Source of the DNA: JACRNA01 sp964366335
GTDB taxonomy: Bacteria > Patescibacteriota > Microgenomatia > CAZETR01 > Amesbacteraceae
Direction: 5' to 3'
NCBI GenBank assembly: GCA_964366335.1
Contig: CAYITQ010000016.1
Location: forward strand, 1 to 12,370
DNA length: 12,370 bases
Below the pieces are notes generated by a model. That model made no database searches. It was not told the DNA's origin and saw only the letters and a program-made list of their open reading frames with translations. The position numbers and the translations under genes were made by a program. Of the stretch, positions 1 through 5,389 are shown piece by piece. The stretch's first letter is position 1. Each line of letters begins with the position of its first letter.

Positions 1-120
1 CAGAAGGCAAGGTAGTCGATTCTCCCTCCACATATTTCAACCCATCGCCATCAATCTTTCACCTACCGCAAACTTATGTCCGAAAGGCATATCTGTCAAC
101 ACTTTGTATAGAACACAAGT

Positions 121-402
121 CTATTCGTGATGTATCCCCAACAAATGTAAACAGCCGTGGTGAGCTAAAAATTCTTTGTCTAACTCATCTTTACAAATGA
201 CGATATCTCCCAGACGGAGTATGCCATCGGGATAGGTGGTGTCGCGGTCGAGGGGAAAAGACAAGACATTGTGATATTTACCATCAAGTAACTTTTTCAT
301 TTCTGTTGCACTACACTCAAAAATATTTACTTCGTACTCACCCGTTATTCCATGCTCACGGACAGTTTTTTCAATAATTGGCGGATTAACTAATTTTTTC
401 AT
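121..402 (-). CDS. ybeY: Endoribonuclease YbeY, minimal form (rRNA maturation)
   Basis: YbeY is a metal-dependent endoribonuclease that acts in 16S rRNA 3'-end maturation and ribosome quality control. The 93-aa protein carries the family core: NVLSFPLD at residues 45-52, and the C-terminal zinc motif H82-G-C-L-H86-L-L-G-I-H91-H92. H82, H86 and H92 match the usual metal-binding triad. Residue 91, normally Asp in the HGxLHLxGxDH motif, is His here. The chain ends at residue 93, immediately after the last ligand, and has a short N-terminus; the E. coli protein is about 155 aa, so both ends are trimmed. The ATG at 402 lies inside the end of yqeY (17-base overlap) and has no Shine-Dalgarno sequence, which suggests translational coupling. 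Last recognised gene of the hit-rpsU-yqeY-ybeY group. The identification is firm; activity is assumed. Confidence 0.88.
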   Translation of the reverse strand: MKKLVNPPIIEKTVREHGITGEYEVNIFECSATEMKKLLDGKYHNVLSFPLDRDTTYPDGILRLGDIVICKDELDKEFLAHHGCLHLLGIHHE

Positions 403-796
403 TGACTATTTTTGCAACTAGTTTTCCATCTGCATGGCCCTTAAACATAGGAGCTACAATCTTCATGGCTTGACCAAAGTCTTTGGGTAAACTCAATCTC
501 TCAATCTCTTGTTTAACTTCATCTTCTGTCATCTGCTTTGGTAAATAGGCTTCCAATATCGCAAGCTCAGCTTTTTCCCCTTCGGCTAGCTCGGGGCGGT
601 TGTTTTTAGTAAAAATCTCTATTGACTCCCGTCTCTTTTTGGCTTCGACACTAATTACAGACAACACCTCATCGTCCGAAAGATCGTGCTGAAGATCAAT
701 TTTCTTATAATTTAGGGCAGATAAAAGTAACCGAAGAGTATCACGGCGTACGGTATCACCATTCTTAATTGCGTTTGTTAGATCCGCCAAAATCAT
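386..796 (-). CDS. yqeY: GatB/YqeY domain protein
   Basis: The 136-aa protein matches the stand-alone YqeY family, small all-helical proteins related to the tail domain of the GatB subunit of tRNA-dependent amidotransferase. The exact function is unknown; a tRNA-related role is usually proposed. Typical features are the N-terminal helix with RRDTLRLLLSALNYKKI (residues 17-33), the EKAELAILEAYLPKQMTEDE segment (residues 73-92) and the C-terminal DGKLVAKIVNEKI. Length is normal for the family. The start at 796 shares an ATGA overlap with the rpsU stop. It is preceded by a clear GGAGG (809-805), 8 bases upstream, one of only three good Shine-Dalgarno sites in the window. The rpsU-yqeY pairing is common in bacteria and supports both calls. 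Confidence 0.92.
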   Translation of the reverse strand: MILADLTNAIKNGDTVRRDTLRLLLSALNYKKIDLQHDLSDDEVLSVISVEAKKRRESIEIFTKNNRPELAEGEKAELAILEAYLPKQMTEDEVKQEIERLSLPKDFGQAMKIVAPMFKGHADGKLVAKIVNEKIS

Positions 797-978
797 AGGA
801 TGGACCTCCGCCCGCTACCGCGGGCCTTTGTCCTGGCCTGTTTGATCTGAGAGGGTTTGTAATAATGCTCGCGCTTTTTAAGCTCGAGCAAAACTTCGTC
901 GTTTAAGACTTTTTTTCTAAAATCAGCAATTAGTTTGTCATCGGATTGACCGGGCTTTTTTTTGACTACTGTAGGCAT
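793..978 (-). CDS. rpsU: 30S ribosomal protein S21
   Basis: Small basic 61-aa protein with the S21 pattern: an N-terminal MPTVVKKKPGQSDDKLIADF strand/helix, then KKREHYYKPSQIKQARTKAR, ending in a basic Gly/Arg tail. S21 binds the 30S platform near the anti-Shine-Dalgarno region and helps initiation. Start at 978 is supported by AAAGGAGG at 998-991, with a spacing of 12 bases. That ribosome binding site lies inside the 3' end of the upstream hit gene, which overlaps rpsU by 13 bases. The stop TGA overlaps the yqeY ATG. The last codons contain a GC-rich inverted repeat just before the yqeY ribosome binding site (see the hairpin entry). Length is normal for this family. Confidence 0.92.
   Translation of the reverse strand: MPTVVKKKPGQSDDKLIADFRKKVLNDEVLLELKKREHYYKPSQIKQARTKARGSGRRSIL
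802..833 (-). promoter_or_regulatory. GC-rich hairpin next to the yqeY ribosome binding site
   Basis: On the mRNA strand GCCCGC (825-820) and GCGGGC (815-810) form a 6-bp stem with a GGTA loop. An outer pairing GGAC/GTCC (833-830 with 805-802) would enclose the GGAGG of yqeY (809-805). The bases also encode the basic S21 tail, so the structure could be incidental; a role in coupling yqeY translation to rpsU is inference. Confidence 0.35.
805..809 (-). promoter_or_regulatory. Shine-Dalgarno of yqeY
   Basis: GGAGG on the minus strand lies 8 bases before the ATG at 796, inside the rpsU coding region. It fixes the yqeY start at the ATGA overlap. Confidence 0.7.
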
Positions 979-1298
979 GATGCTTCCATTCCTCCTTTCA
1001 AATGATAATGTAAATGTGGTACTTCCTGAAACTTTCCAGCATTTACCAATACTCTATATCCGTCAGATATACCAAACTTTTCTGCCATTTTCTTAGCTAT
1101 AATTTGTATTTTACCCAATATTTGAACATCATCATCTTTTGCAATTTTCAGACTTTCTATGTGTCTTCTTGGCACCACTAACAAATGAACTAATGCTTCG
1201 GGTCGGTTTGACTTAAAAACCACAACCTCATTATCTTCATATTCTTTAGTTACAGATACCTCACCTGCTACAATTTTACAAAAAACACAATCATTCAT
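966..1298 (-). CDS. HIT family nucleotide-binding protein (HinT-like)
   Basis: HIT proteins are small nucleotide hydrolases/transferases that use the histidine triad to attack the alpha-phosphate of AMP-type substrates. This 110-aa protein has C4-V-F-C7 and H46 as likely zinc ligands, the conserved ALVHLLVVPRRHIESL segment, and the catalytic motif H95-L-H97-Y-H99-L near the C-terminus. An in-frame ATG at 1397 would add 33 residues of non-family sequence lying in the end of the pilin gene. I chose the ATG at 1298, where the standard CxFC start of the family begins. That ATG has no Shine-Dalgarno but sits 6 bases after a perfect TATAAT. The C-terminus (GGMEASCLQ) overlaps rpsU by 13 bases and contains its ribosome binding site. 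Confidence 0.9.
   Translation of the reverse strand: MNDCVFCKIVAGEVSVTKEYEDNEVVVFKSNRPEALVHLLVVPRRHIESLKIAKDDDVQILGKIQIIAKKMAEKFGISDGYRVLVNAGKFQEVPHLHYHLKGGMEASCLQ
991..998 (-). promoter_or_regulatory. Shine-Dalgarno of rpsU
   Basis: AAAGGAGG on the minus strand, 12 bases before the rpsU ATG at 978. It is embedded in the last codons of the upstream HIT gene and is the strongest ribosome binding site in the window. Confidence 0.7.
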
Positions 1299-1304
1299 AA
1301 GAAT

Positions 1305-1310
1305 ATTATA
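1305..1310 (-). promoter_or_regulatory. -10 element of a probable leaderless promoter for hit-rpsU-yqeY-ybeY
   Basis: A perfect TATAAT lies between the pilin stop and the HIT start, with only 6 bases (1304-1299) before the ATG at 1298. Transcription starting about 7 bases past the -10 would begin on or next to the start codon. The -35 is poor: the best candidate is GTCACA at 19 bases spacing. No Shine-Dalgarno is present, consistent with leaderless initiation. Confidence 0.5.
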
Positions 1311-1323
1311 ACCTATCGGAAAA

Positions 1324-1773
1324 TTATCGTGTGACGGAGATTGCTTCGGAGAGCTCAGCATCTGGAGCAGCCACGGTAACTCGGTTGTTTGTCGCACTCT
1401 TGACGACGGTATAACCCGTAGTATAGGCTACGGCACAATCAGAGACAGAAGCCCCATTGTTTGTCAAGGGATCAGCGGGTAAAGCTGCTAAATAATTAGA
1501 GACTAAAGAAGCACAGACATTCGCAGCAGAACTGGAGACCGCCTGAACAATTGTCGTAATTCCTGTAGGTAAGACCCCTTTGTTATCAGCGGCATACTGA
1601 TGAATGGCATTAAGGATCGAGTTTACATCGCTTCTCCTCTTGGTATTATTGGCCAGTGAAAACTGTCTAGAGGGATTAATGGCAACTAAGGTAATAACCA
1701 GAAGAACTGATAAAACACCTATAACAACCAAAAGTTCGATTAATGTAAAACCTTTTTTATAATTCTTGAGCAT
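1324..1773 (-). CDS. Type IV pilin, probable major subunit
   Basis: A 149-aa prepilin. The short positive leader MLKNYKKG precedes F9-T-L-I-E13, the classic cleavage site with Glu at +5, then a hydrophobic helix (residues 9-32) continuing as the amphipathic N-terminal pilin helix (INPSRQFSLANNTKRRSDVNS) typical of CPR pilins. The globular C-terminal region has two Cys (C87, C113) that could close a D-region-type loop, and is rich in Ala, Ser, Thr and Val. It would be cleaved by a prepilin peptidase, encoded elsewhere, and polymerised by PilB/PilC. Calling it the major pilin is inference: it is the only compact pilin of standard form, and it alone has its own strong promoter, which would allow higher expression than the upstream operon. 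No Shine-Dalgarno before the ATG. Confidence 0.85.
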   Translation of the reverse strand: MLKNYKKGFTLIELLVVIGVLSVLLVITLVAINPSRQFSLANNTKRRSDVNSILNAIHQYAADNKGVLPTGITTIVQAVSSSAANVCASLVSNYLAALPADPLTNNGASVSDCAVAYTTGYTVVKSATNNRVTVAAPDAELSEAISVTR

Positions 1774-1780
1774 TACTATT

Positions 1781-1809
1781 ATTTAAAGCTTTTTTAAAAA
1801 CATTGTCAA
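1781..1809 (-). promoter_or_regulatory. Promoter of the pilin gene (leaderless geometry)
   Basis: TTGACA (1809-1804), 17-base spacer, TTAAAT (1786-1781), then AATAGTA and the ATG at 1773. The -35 is a perfect consensus and overlaps the stop of the upstream gene. With 7 bases between the -10 and the ATG the transcript should begin at or within a base or two of the start codon. The same layout occurs at 9230-9194. Confidence 0.72.
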
Positions 1810-2852
1810 GGGGCAATTTTGCCAAGAGTAATTATAATATCAAATTGAGTCTGGGAATTGACAGTAACAGTAGGAATTGTATGCATCTCGGAGACTATTT
1901 TTATAATATTGGTCTTTATTTCAGTCGTAACCTTGGGTGAAAAAACCACATTGGTTGAAAAAGACAGAGGAGCATCCCCTGCCAAAGTCTGAGCAAAGCC
2001 AGACCCAATCAAAGTTTTTACCAATTTCCCCGCAGTCCCGGTAACTTTTGAGGCATTGAAAACTTTCATTGTCAATTGGTCAGGCGTTACATCTGGTATA
2101 GGAGTCGGGGTAGGACTGGGTATGGGAATCTCGATTGCGGTCATTCTTTCGGCACGGTTTTTGGCCTTAACCAGAGCCAGTTGTCTTGTTGATTTAACTT
2201 GCCAGACTAAAATCCCCAGTCCCACCAGAGACACGACTACTCCCAAAATTGCAAATAGAGCGGCAATCTTAGCATTATTATTTACCCATGAGGCCGAAGC
2301 GTCTTTGACAATTGGAGAAATAAAACTATTTTGTCTAATAATCTCCATTTGATTTTCCAATAAACGGCATGAGGCAGAATCTAACTCAGAAGCCACTCCC
2401 AAAGGGGAAAGAGTAATCTCCGGAACGACTGCCGTTACATTAAAACCACATTCGGAAAACGCCTGGCGAATAGATTCATATAGTCTTCGATTTATAACCA
2501 CTAGATGGTATTCGTTTTTAATTTGAAATAACTTGTAACTCGGATGAGAAATAGGAACACAATCAATAAATTTCTGTATTTGAATAGACATTGCTTCATC
2601 GGTGGCATGTTCGAACTTTTGTACAAAACAAATATCCGAATCGATTACCATGATCATTTCGGCAGGTTTTAGTTCGTGTTGCTTTACAAAACCCGCTACT
2701 TGGACAGTTAATTTTGGCAGGTCAACAATATCCATGTTTTGCAGTAAACCCTGCTCAAAAACCATTTTCAAAACTTCACCCCGGGCTGGAGAGCAAATAG
2801 AAAGACCAGCTTTGGTTACCGAAATAGTAAGTATTTTCGATTTAGTATTCAT
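1806..2852 (-). CDS. PilM/PilN-like pilus membrane protein with C-terminal LytR_C domain
   Basis: A 348-aa protein in three parts. Residues 1-190 are cytoplasmic and resemble a degenerate PilM/GspL actin-like domain: a VID-D-CFVQKF strand around 69-80, the IQKFIDCVPISHPSYKLFQ segment, and YHLVVINRRLYESIRQAF followed by GFNVTAVVPE. One membrane helix spans about 195-217. A basic stretch and a Pro/Thr linker (PIPSPTPTPIPDVTP, 243-257) lead to an extracytoplasmic LytR_C-type domain (about 261-345) opening with VFNASKVTGTAGKLVKTLIGSGF-like sequence. This topology matches the PilM-PilN-PilO/GspL arrangement that couples the ATPase to the envelope, so an assembly-platform role is inferred; the LytR_C end may contact cell wall or surface polymer. 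The gene overlaps the upstream minor pilin gene by 11 bases and ends inside the pilin promoter. PilM homology is weak; the LytR_C call is firmer. Confidence 0.65.
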   Translation of the reverse strand: MNTKSKILTISVTKAGLSICSPARGEVLKMVFEQGLLQNMDIVDLPKLTVQVAGFVKQHELKPAEMIMVIDSDICFVQKFEHATDEAMSIQIQKFIDCVPISHPSYKLFQIKNEYHLVVINRRLYESIRQAFSECGFNVTAVVPEITLSPLGVASELDSASCRLLENQMEIIRQNSFISPIVKDASASWVNNNAKIAALFAILGVVVSLVGLGILVWQVKSTRQLALVKAKNRAERMTAIEIPIPSPTPTPIPDVTPDQLTMKVFNASKVTGTAGKLVKTLIGSGFAQTLAGDAPLSFSTNVVFSPKVTTEIKTNIIKIVSEMHTIPTVTVNSQTQFDIIITLGKIAP

Positions 2853-3219
2853 GTTGCGATTGTATTGTCAGTATACCATTTGTATATCCCGCCACCACCC
2901 TGATTCTCCGCACAAAGTTCCCTGACTGTGCGACAGACTCTATGATTTTGGGATCTGTTCCTGACACTATAATTGTGGCTATTCCTGCGGAAGTTGTCAA
3001 TGTATTTTGAGCAAGATCGGGATTGCGCAACAACTGAAGCAATGTTTTTTCGAGACCTGATTCTGCCAATAAATAGGCCGATTGACCAAGACTCAAATTG
3101 CTAGCGGATTGAAGACTGGCGATCCCCATACTGATTGCAGCTCCGGTGACTGCTGTCGCCATAGCGACAAAAACCAGTAGTACCACGAGTACTTGGCCTG
3201 AGCGGAGTCGAAGGATCAT
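2842..3219 (-). CDS. Minor pseudopilin, PilX/GspK-like
   Basis: A 125-aa prepilin-like protein. The leader MILRLRSG is followed by Q9 and a long hydrophobic helix (about 10-31). Glu at +5 is absent (residue 13 is Val), a hallmark of GspK-type tip pseudopilins, and AYLLAESGLEKTLLQLL is the characteristic AExG..E.. helix of PilX/GspK. It would sit at the very tip of the minor pilin complex. The expected large alpha-helical insertion of GspK is missing, so it is closer to small PilX-type proteins. The start at 3219 overlaps the upstream minor pilin stop (ATGA); only a weak GGAA precedes it. The leader is encoded by an 18-base sequence resembling a dispersed repeat (see repeat entry), so the leader may have been replaced. 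Confidence 0.78.
   Translation of the reverse strand: MILRLRSGQVLVVLLVFVAMATAVTGAAISMGIASLQSASNLSLGQSAYLLAESGLEKTLLQLLRNPDLAQNTLTTSAGIATIIVSGTDPKIIESVAQSGNFVRRIRVVAGYTNGILTIQSQHEY
3197..3214 (-). repeat. Dispersed-repeat-like sequence forming a prepilin leader
   Basis: CCTTCGACTCCGCTCAGG on the minus strand is a sequence I recognise as recurring, intergenic and intragenic, in many environmental bacterial genomes. Here it encodes L3-R-L-R-S-G8, the cleavage region of the PilX-like prepilin. I see no second copy in this window, so its repeat status rests on recollection of other genomes. Confidence 0.45.
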
Positions 3220-3575
3220 CTTATTCCAATCGTAGTCTGATATGACCGCGATTGTCCTCCTGCTGTTAATGTAAAATTAATTTTGGTTGTACTTTCAATT
3301 TGACTTATTGAAAAATCTGTAATTTGAGTATCCGGACCATTTAAGCGCATCCCCAGTCTACTTAAGTTAGGGTTTACGTAGGTGTAATTAGCCAAAGTAG
3401 TATCGTAATGCATTCTACTTATAATATATCTGGCATCTTGTTCAAGTACTGAAACCGAAATGGCTGAAATATGGGCATCTAATACTGTGTATAGTACTTG
3501 AGAAAGCACCACTAAAAAAATGGCTAACAAGCCCACACTAATTAAAAGTTCTATCAATGTAAAGCCTTTTTTCAT
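3216..3575 (-). CDS. Minor pseudopilin, PilW/GspJ-like
   Basis: A 119-aa prepilin with a minimal leader MKKG, cleavage before F5, Glu9 at +5, and a hydrophobic helix through about residue 29. The LEQDARYIISRMHYDTTLA segment is typical of PilW/GspJ pseudopilins. A small beta-rich C-terminal region follows (MRLNGPDTQITDF..., ending in TTIGIR), much shorter than in standard GspJ (about 200 aa). It overlaps the upstream gene by 4 bases (ATGA) and the downstream PilX-like gene by 4 bases (ATGA), so the subunits are likely made in fixed ratio. Its position between the GspI-like and GspK-like genes follows the canonical H-I-J-K order. No Shine-Dalgarno; translation is probably coupled. Confidence 0.8.
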   Translation of the reverse strand: MKKGFTLIELLISVGLLAIFLVVLSQVLYTVLDAHISAISVSVLEQDARYIISRMHYDTTLANYTYVNPNLSRLGMRLNGPDTQITDFSISQIESTTKINFTLTAGGQSRSYQTTIGIR

Positions 3576-5389
3576 GGTGAATAATTGACAGTAATATCAT
3601 TAAATACCGGTGTAGCTGAGGGCGTTGTGGTTGACAAGAACAATTGATACCGGAAACAAGATCCTGTGTTTAAGCCTATAGGAAAAGCCCCACCAATGGT
3701 GGAGTAAAAAGTCCCACTGGTACCATCGGGACCAATATAGGAAAAGTTTTGACAATCGGTGGATACTGCAATTTGGGCTTTTAAATCGGTATCAGCAGGG
3801 ATACTGCCTGAAAAGCTCAGCCGGTTAAACGAGGTCGAATAACCGGGATTAAAACTGGCGGAGGTATAAGTCCCCGATGAAGTATATCTTCCCCCGGGTC
3901 CACCCTCGATTATTTTAAACTCTGATCCCGAATCACCGCTAATAATATAAGAGAAAGCGTCTCCATCCGGTTCCAATACAGAAGCGATTCCATTGACACC
4001 GGTATCTAAATTCAATCCCCCACAGCGTACCGGGGCTGCTTCATTTGTAATGTCCAAGACTTGATATTCTTCGCCTCCGGTTCCCACCAATAGAGCTTTA
4101 TTGCCTGTGACCACGGCCAAATCTTTGGGATTCATGCCATTGGCGTCGTAAGTGCCCAATGTTGGCCGGGAACCGGATTTGCTGGTAGTATCAATGACAA
4201 AAAATTCTGGCAAACTAGCTGAGGCATTTGTCGCCAGATATACCCGAGTGGCCGTAGAGTTGACAAAAACCCGTTTGCCGTCTTGGCCATTGACATCGGC
4301 ATAGCCAATCTGAAAAATACTCCAAGGATTGGAAATATCAATAATTTGCATCTCGATGGATGACCCTGAGATCGAGACAAAAGCATAATTGCCGTTTACC
4401 ACGATACTGGTACCAGTACCCAAAAGCAGATGAGGAAAACCTACAAGCGGCCGCGACCCGGATTTGCTAGACAAATCAAAAACATACAGAAAAATACCGG
4501 CGGTGACAAATCCGCGGTTTCCCGATACATAAACGCTCGTGGCATTAGCTGAGGAAAAAGGAGTATTGAACCATCCTGCCTCGGTATAGGGCTGGGCCGT
4601 TAAATTTATTATCTCCACTTCTTTTGAATTGTTGTCTGTAGCCAGATACGCATAATCGGATTCGCCAAAAATTCCATTGGTTTTGTAACCATCATATGTC
4701 CCCAAGACAGAAGCCGTGGGTGGGTCAGCATCGGCTATTTGAATATTGGCAAAGGACACTCCTGAAGCATTTTCCCCGGTACCGGCAAATGCCCGGCCAA
4801 TGATGGCGGAAATCGCATTTGCGACACCATTTTTTGGCAAATCGAGTGAACCCAAATTTAAATTTGGGTTACACCAATCGCCATAACCACCTGCTCCCAG
4901 AGTAATTTCGCCACCGGTTGTATTAGTAGTAATAGTCCCCATCTTGGTTCCAAAATCAAATTCTGATTGTAATGTTTGAGTAAAAATTAAATTATCCAAA
5001 TAGCGGGTCAGATAAATATCTTCTATCAAAGTCCCGGCCGTCAAAGTGACTTTTTTGCTTGATTGATCGCTTCCATCATCTGCTATTTGAATACTTCTTG
5101 TCAGTCCATCGACGACTTCCGAACCCAAAGCAAGTTGCCACTGATTTGAGATTACTTGTGGATGAAATACTCCATTTACGGCAAACTGTGTCCATCCTCT
5201 GGCCCGTACAGACCGGACAGCTTCGTGCATCTCCCGCACAAGAGCCGCAGACTGCAAATTTTGATTAGCCGCCACCCTTCCTTCACGGGTAGCCATAACT
5301 GCTGTAAAAATTGCAGGTAGTAACACCGCAGCTACCCCCATCCCTACTAATATTTCGATCAGTGATTGACCTTTAGAGTACCACGCCAT
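3572..5389 (-). CDS. Large minor pseudopilin (PilV/GspI-like) with beta-propeller and beta-sandwich domains
   Basis: A 605-aa prepilin, several times the usual minor pilin length. Leader MAWYSKG, then Q8-S-L-I-E12 with Glu at +5, a hydrophobic helix (8-32), and an ALVREMHEAVRSVRARGW segment like PilV/GspI. Residues about 60-225 are beta-rich with no match I recognise. Residues about 225-495 hold LVIVD-type propeller repeats: LGTYDG (229-234), AYLATD (247-252), VEIINL (258-263), LYVFDL (301-306), YAFVSISG (335-342), MQIIDISNP (347-355), VYLATN (383-388), LGTYDANG (411-418), YQVLDITNEAAP (442-453). Two blades share KSGSRP. Residues about 500-605 form a jelly-roll-like module (GPDGTSGTFYST, FRYQLFLSTTTPSATPVFNDITVNY) often attached to CPR surface proteins. 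It probably acts at the pilus tip as adhesin or ligand-binding subunit; the ligand is unknown. Overlaps the FimT-like gene by 17 bases. Confidence 0.8.
   Translation of the reverse strand: MAWYSKGQSLIEILVGMGVAAVLLPAIFTAVMATREGRVAANQNLQSAALVREMHEAVRSVRARGWTQFAVNGVFHPQVISNQWQLALGSEVVDGLTRSIQIADDGSDQSSKKVTLTAGTLIEDIYLTRYLDNLIFTQTLQSEFDFGTKMGTITTNTTGGEITLGAGGYGDWCNPNLNLGSLDLPKNGVANAISAIIGRAFAGTGENASGVSFANIQIADADPPTASVLGTYDGYKTNGIFGESDYAYLATDNNSKEVEIINLTAQPYTEAGWFNTPFSSANATSVYVSGNRGFVTAGIFLYVFDLSSKSGSRPLVGFPHLLLGTGTSIVVNGNYAFVSISGSSIEMQIIDISNPWSIFQIGYADVNGQDGKRVFVNSTATRVYLATNASASLPEFFVIDTTSKSGSRPTLGTYDANGMNPKDLAVVTGNKALLVGTGGEEYQVLDITNEAAPVRCGGLNLDTGVNGIASVLEPDGDAFSYIISGDSGSEFKIIEGGPGGRYTSSGTYTSASFNPGYSTSFNRLSFSGSIPADTDLKAQIAVSTDCQNFSYIGPDGTSGTFYSTIGGAFPIGLNTGSCFRYQLFLSTTTPSATPVFNDITVNYSP
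4849..4870. repeat. Perfect 22-bp palindrome inside the propeller pseudopilin gene
   Basis: The half-site AACCCAAATTT is followed directly by its exact reverse complement AAATTTGGGTT, with no spacer. It falls in codons for NPNLNLG, just after the N-terminal pseudopilin part of the protein. It could be a chance result of the amino acid repeat, a protein binding site, or a cruciform-forming sequence. Confidence 0.9.

Noticed and set aside
12..37. Plus-strand stretch with TCGATTC followed by CTCCCTCCACA, resembling the T-arm and acceptor end of a tRNA.
   Set aside because: The T-stem does not pair (AGGTA against CTCCC), and the rest would lie outside the window, so there is no support.
1..120. 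Possible further gene after ybeY on the minus strand (short frame reading MPFGHKFAVGERLMAMG, and an open frame from an ATG near position 36 to the edge), and an open plus-strand frame.
   Set aside because: All are short, unrecognised and without start signals; the plus-strand frame also runs antisense into ybeY.
1299..1397. Longer HIT protein starting at 1397.
   Set aside because: The extra 33 residues do not fit the family and lie in the end of the pilin gene; the ATG at 1298 gives the standard N-terminus.
1774..1809. Inverted T/A-rich stretch (around AAAGCTTT) between the LytR_C gene and the pilin as a terminator.
   Set aside because: The stem is short and has no GC-rich part; the sequence is better explained as promoter spacer and -10.
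2056..2925. Plus-strand frames of about 100 codons opposite the LytR_C protein gene.
   Set aside because: Antisense shadows: low-complexity or Cys/Ser-rich translation and no start signals.
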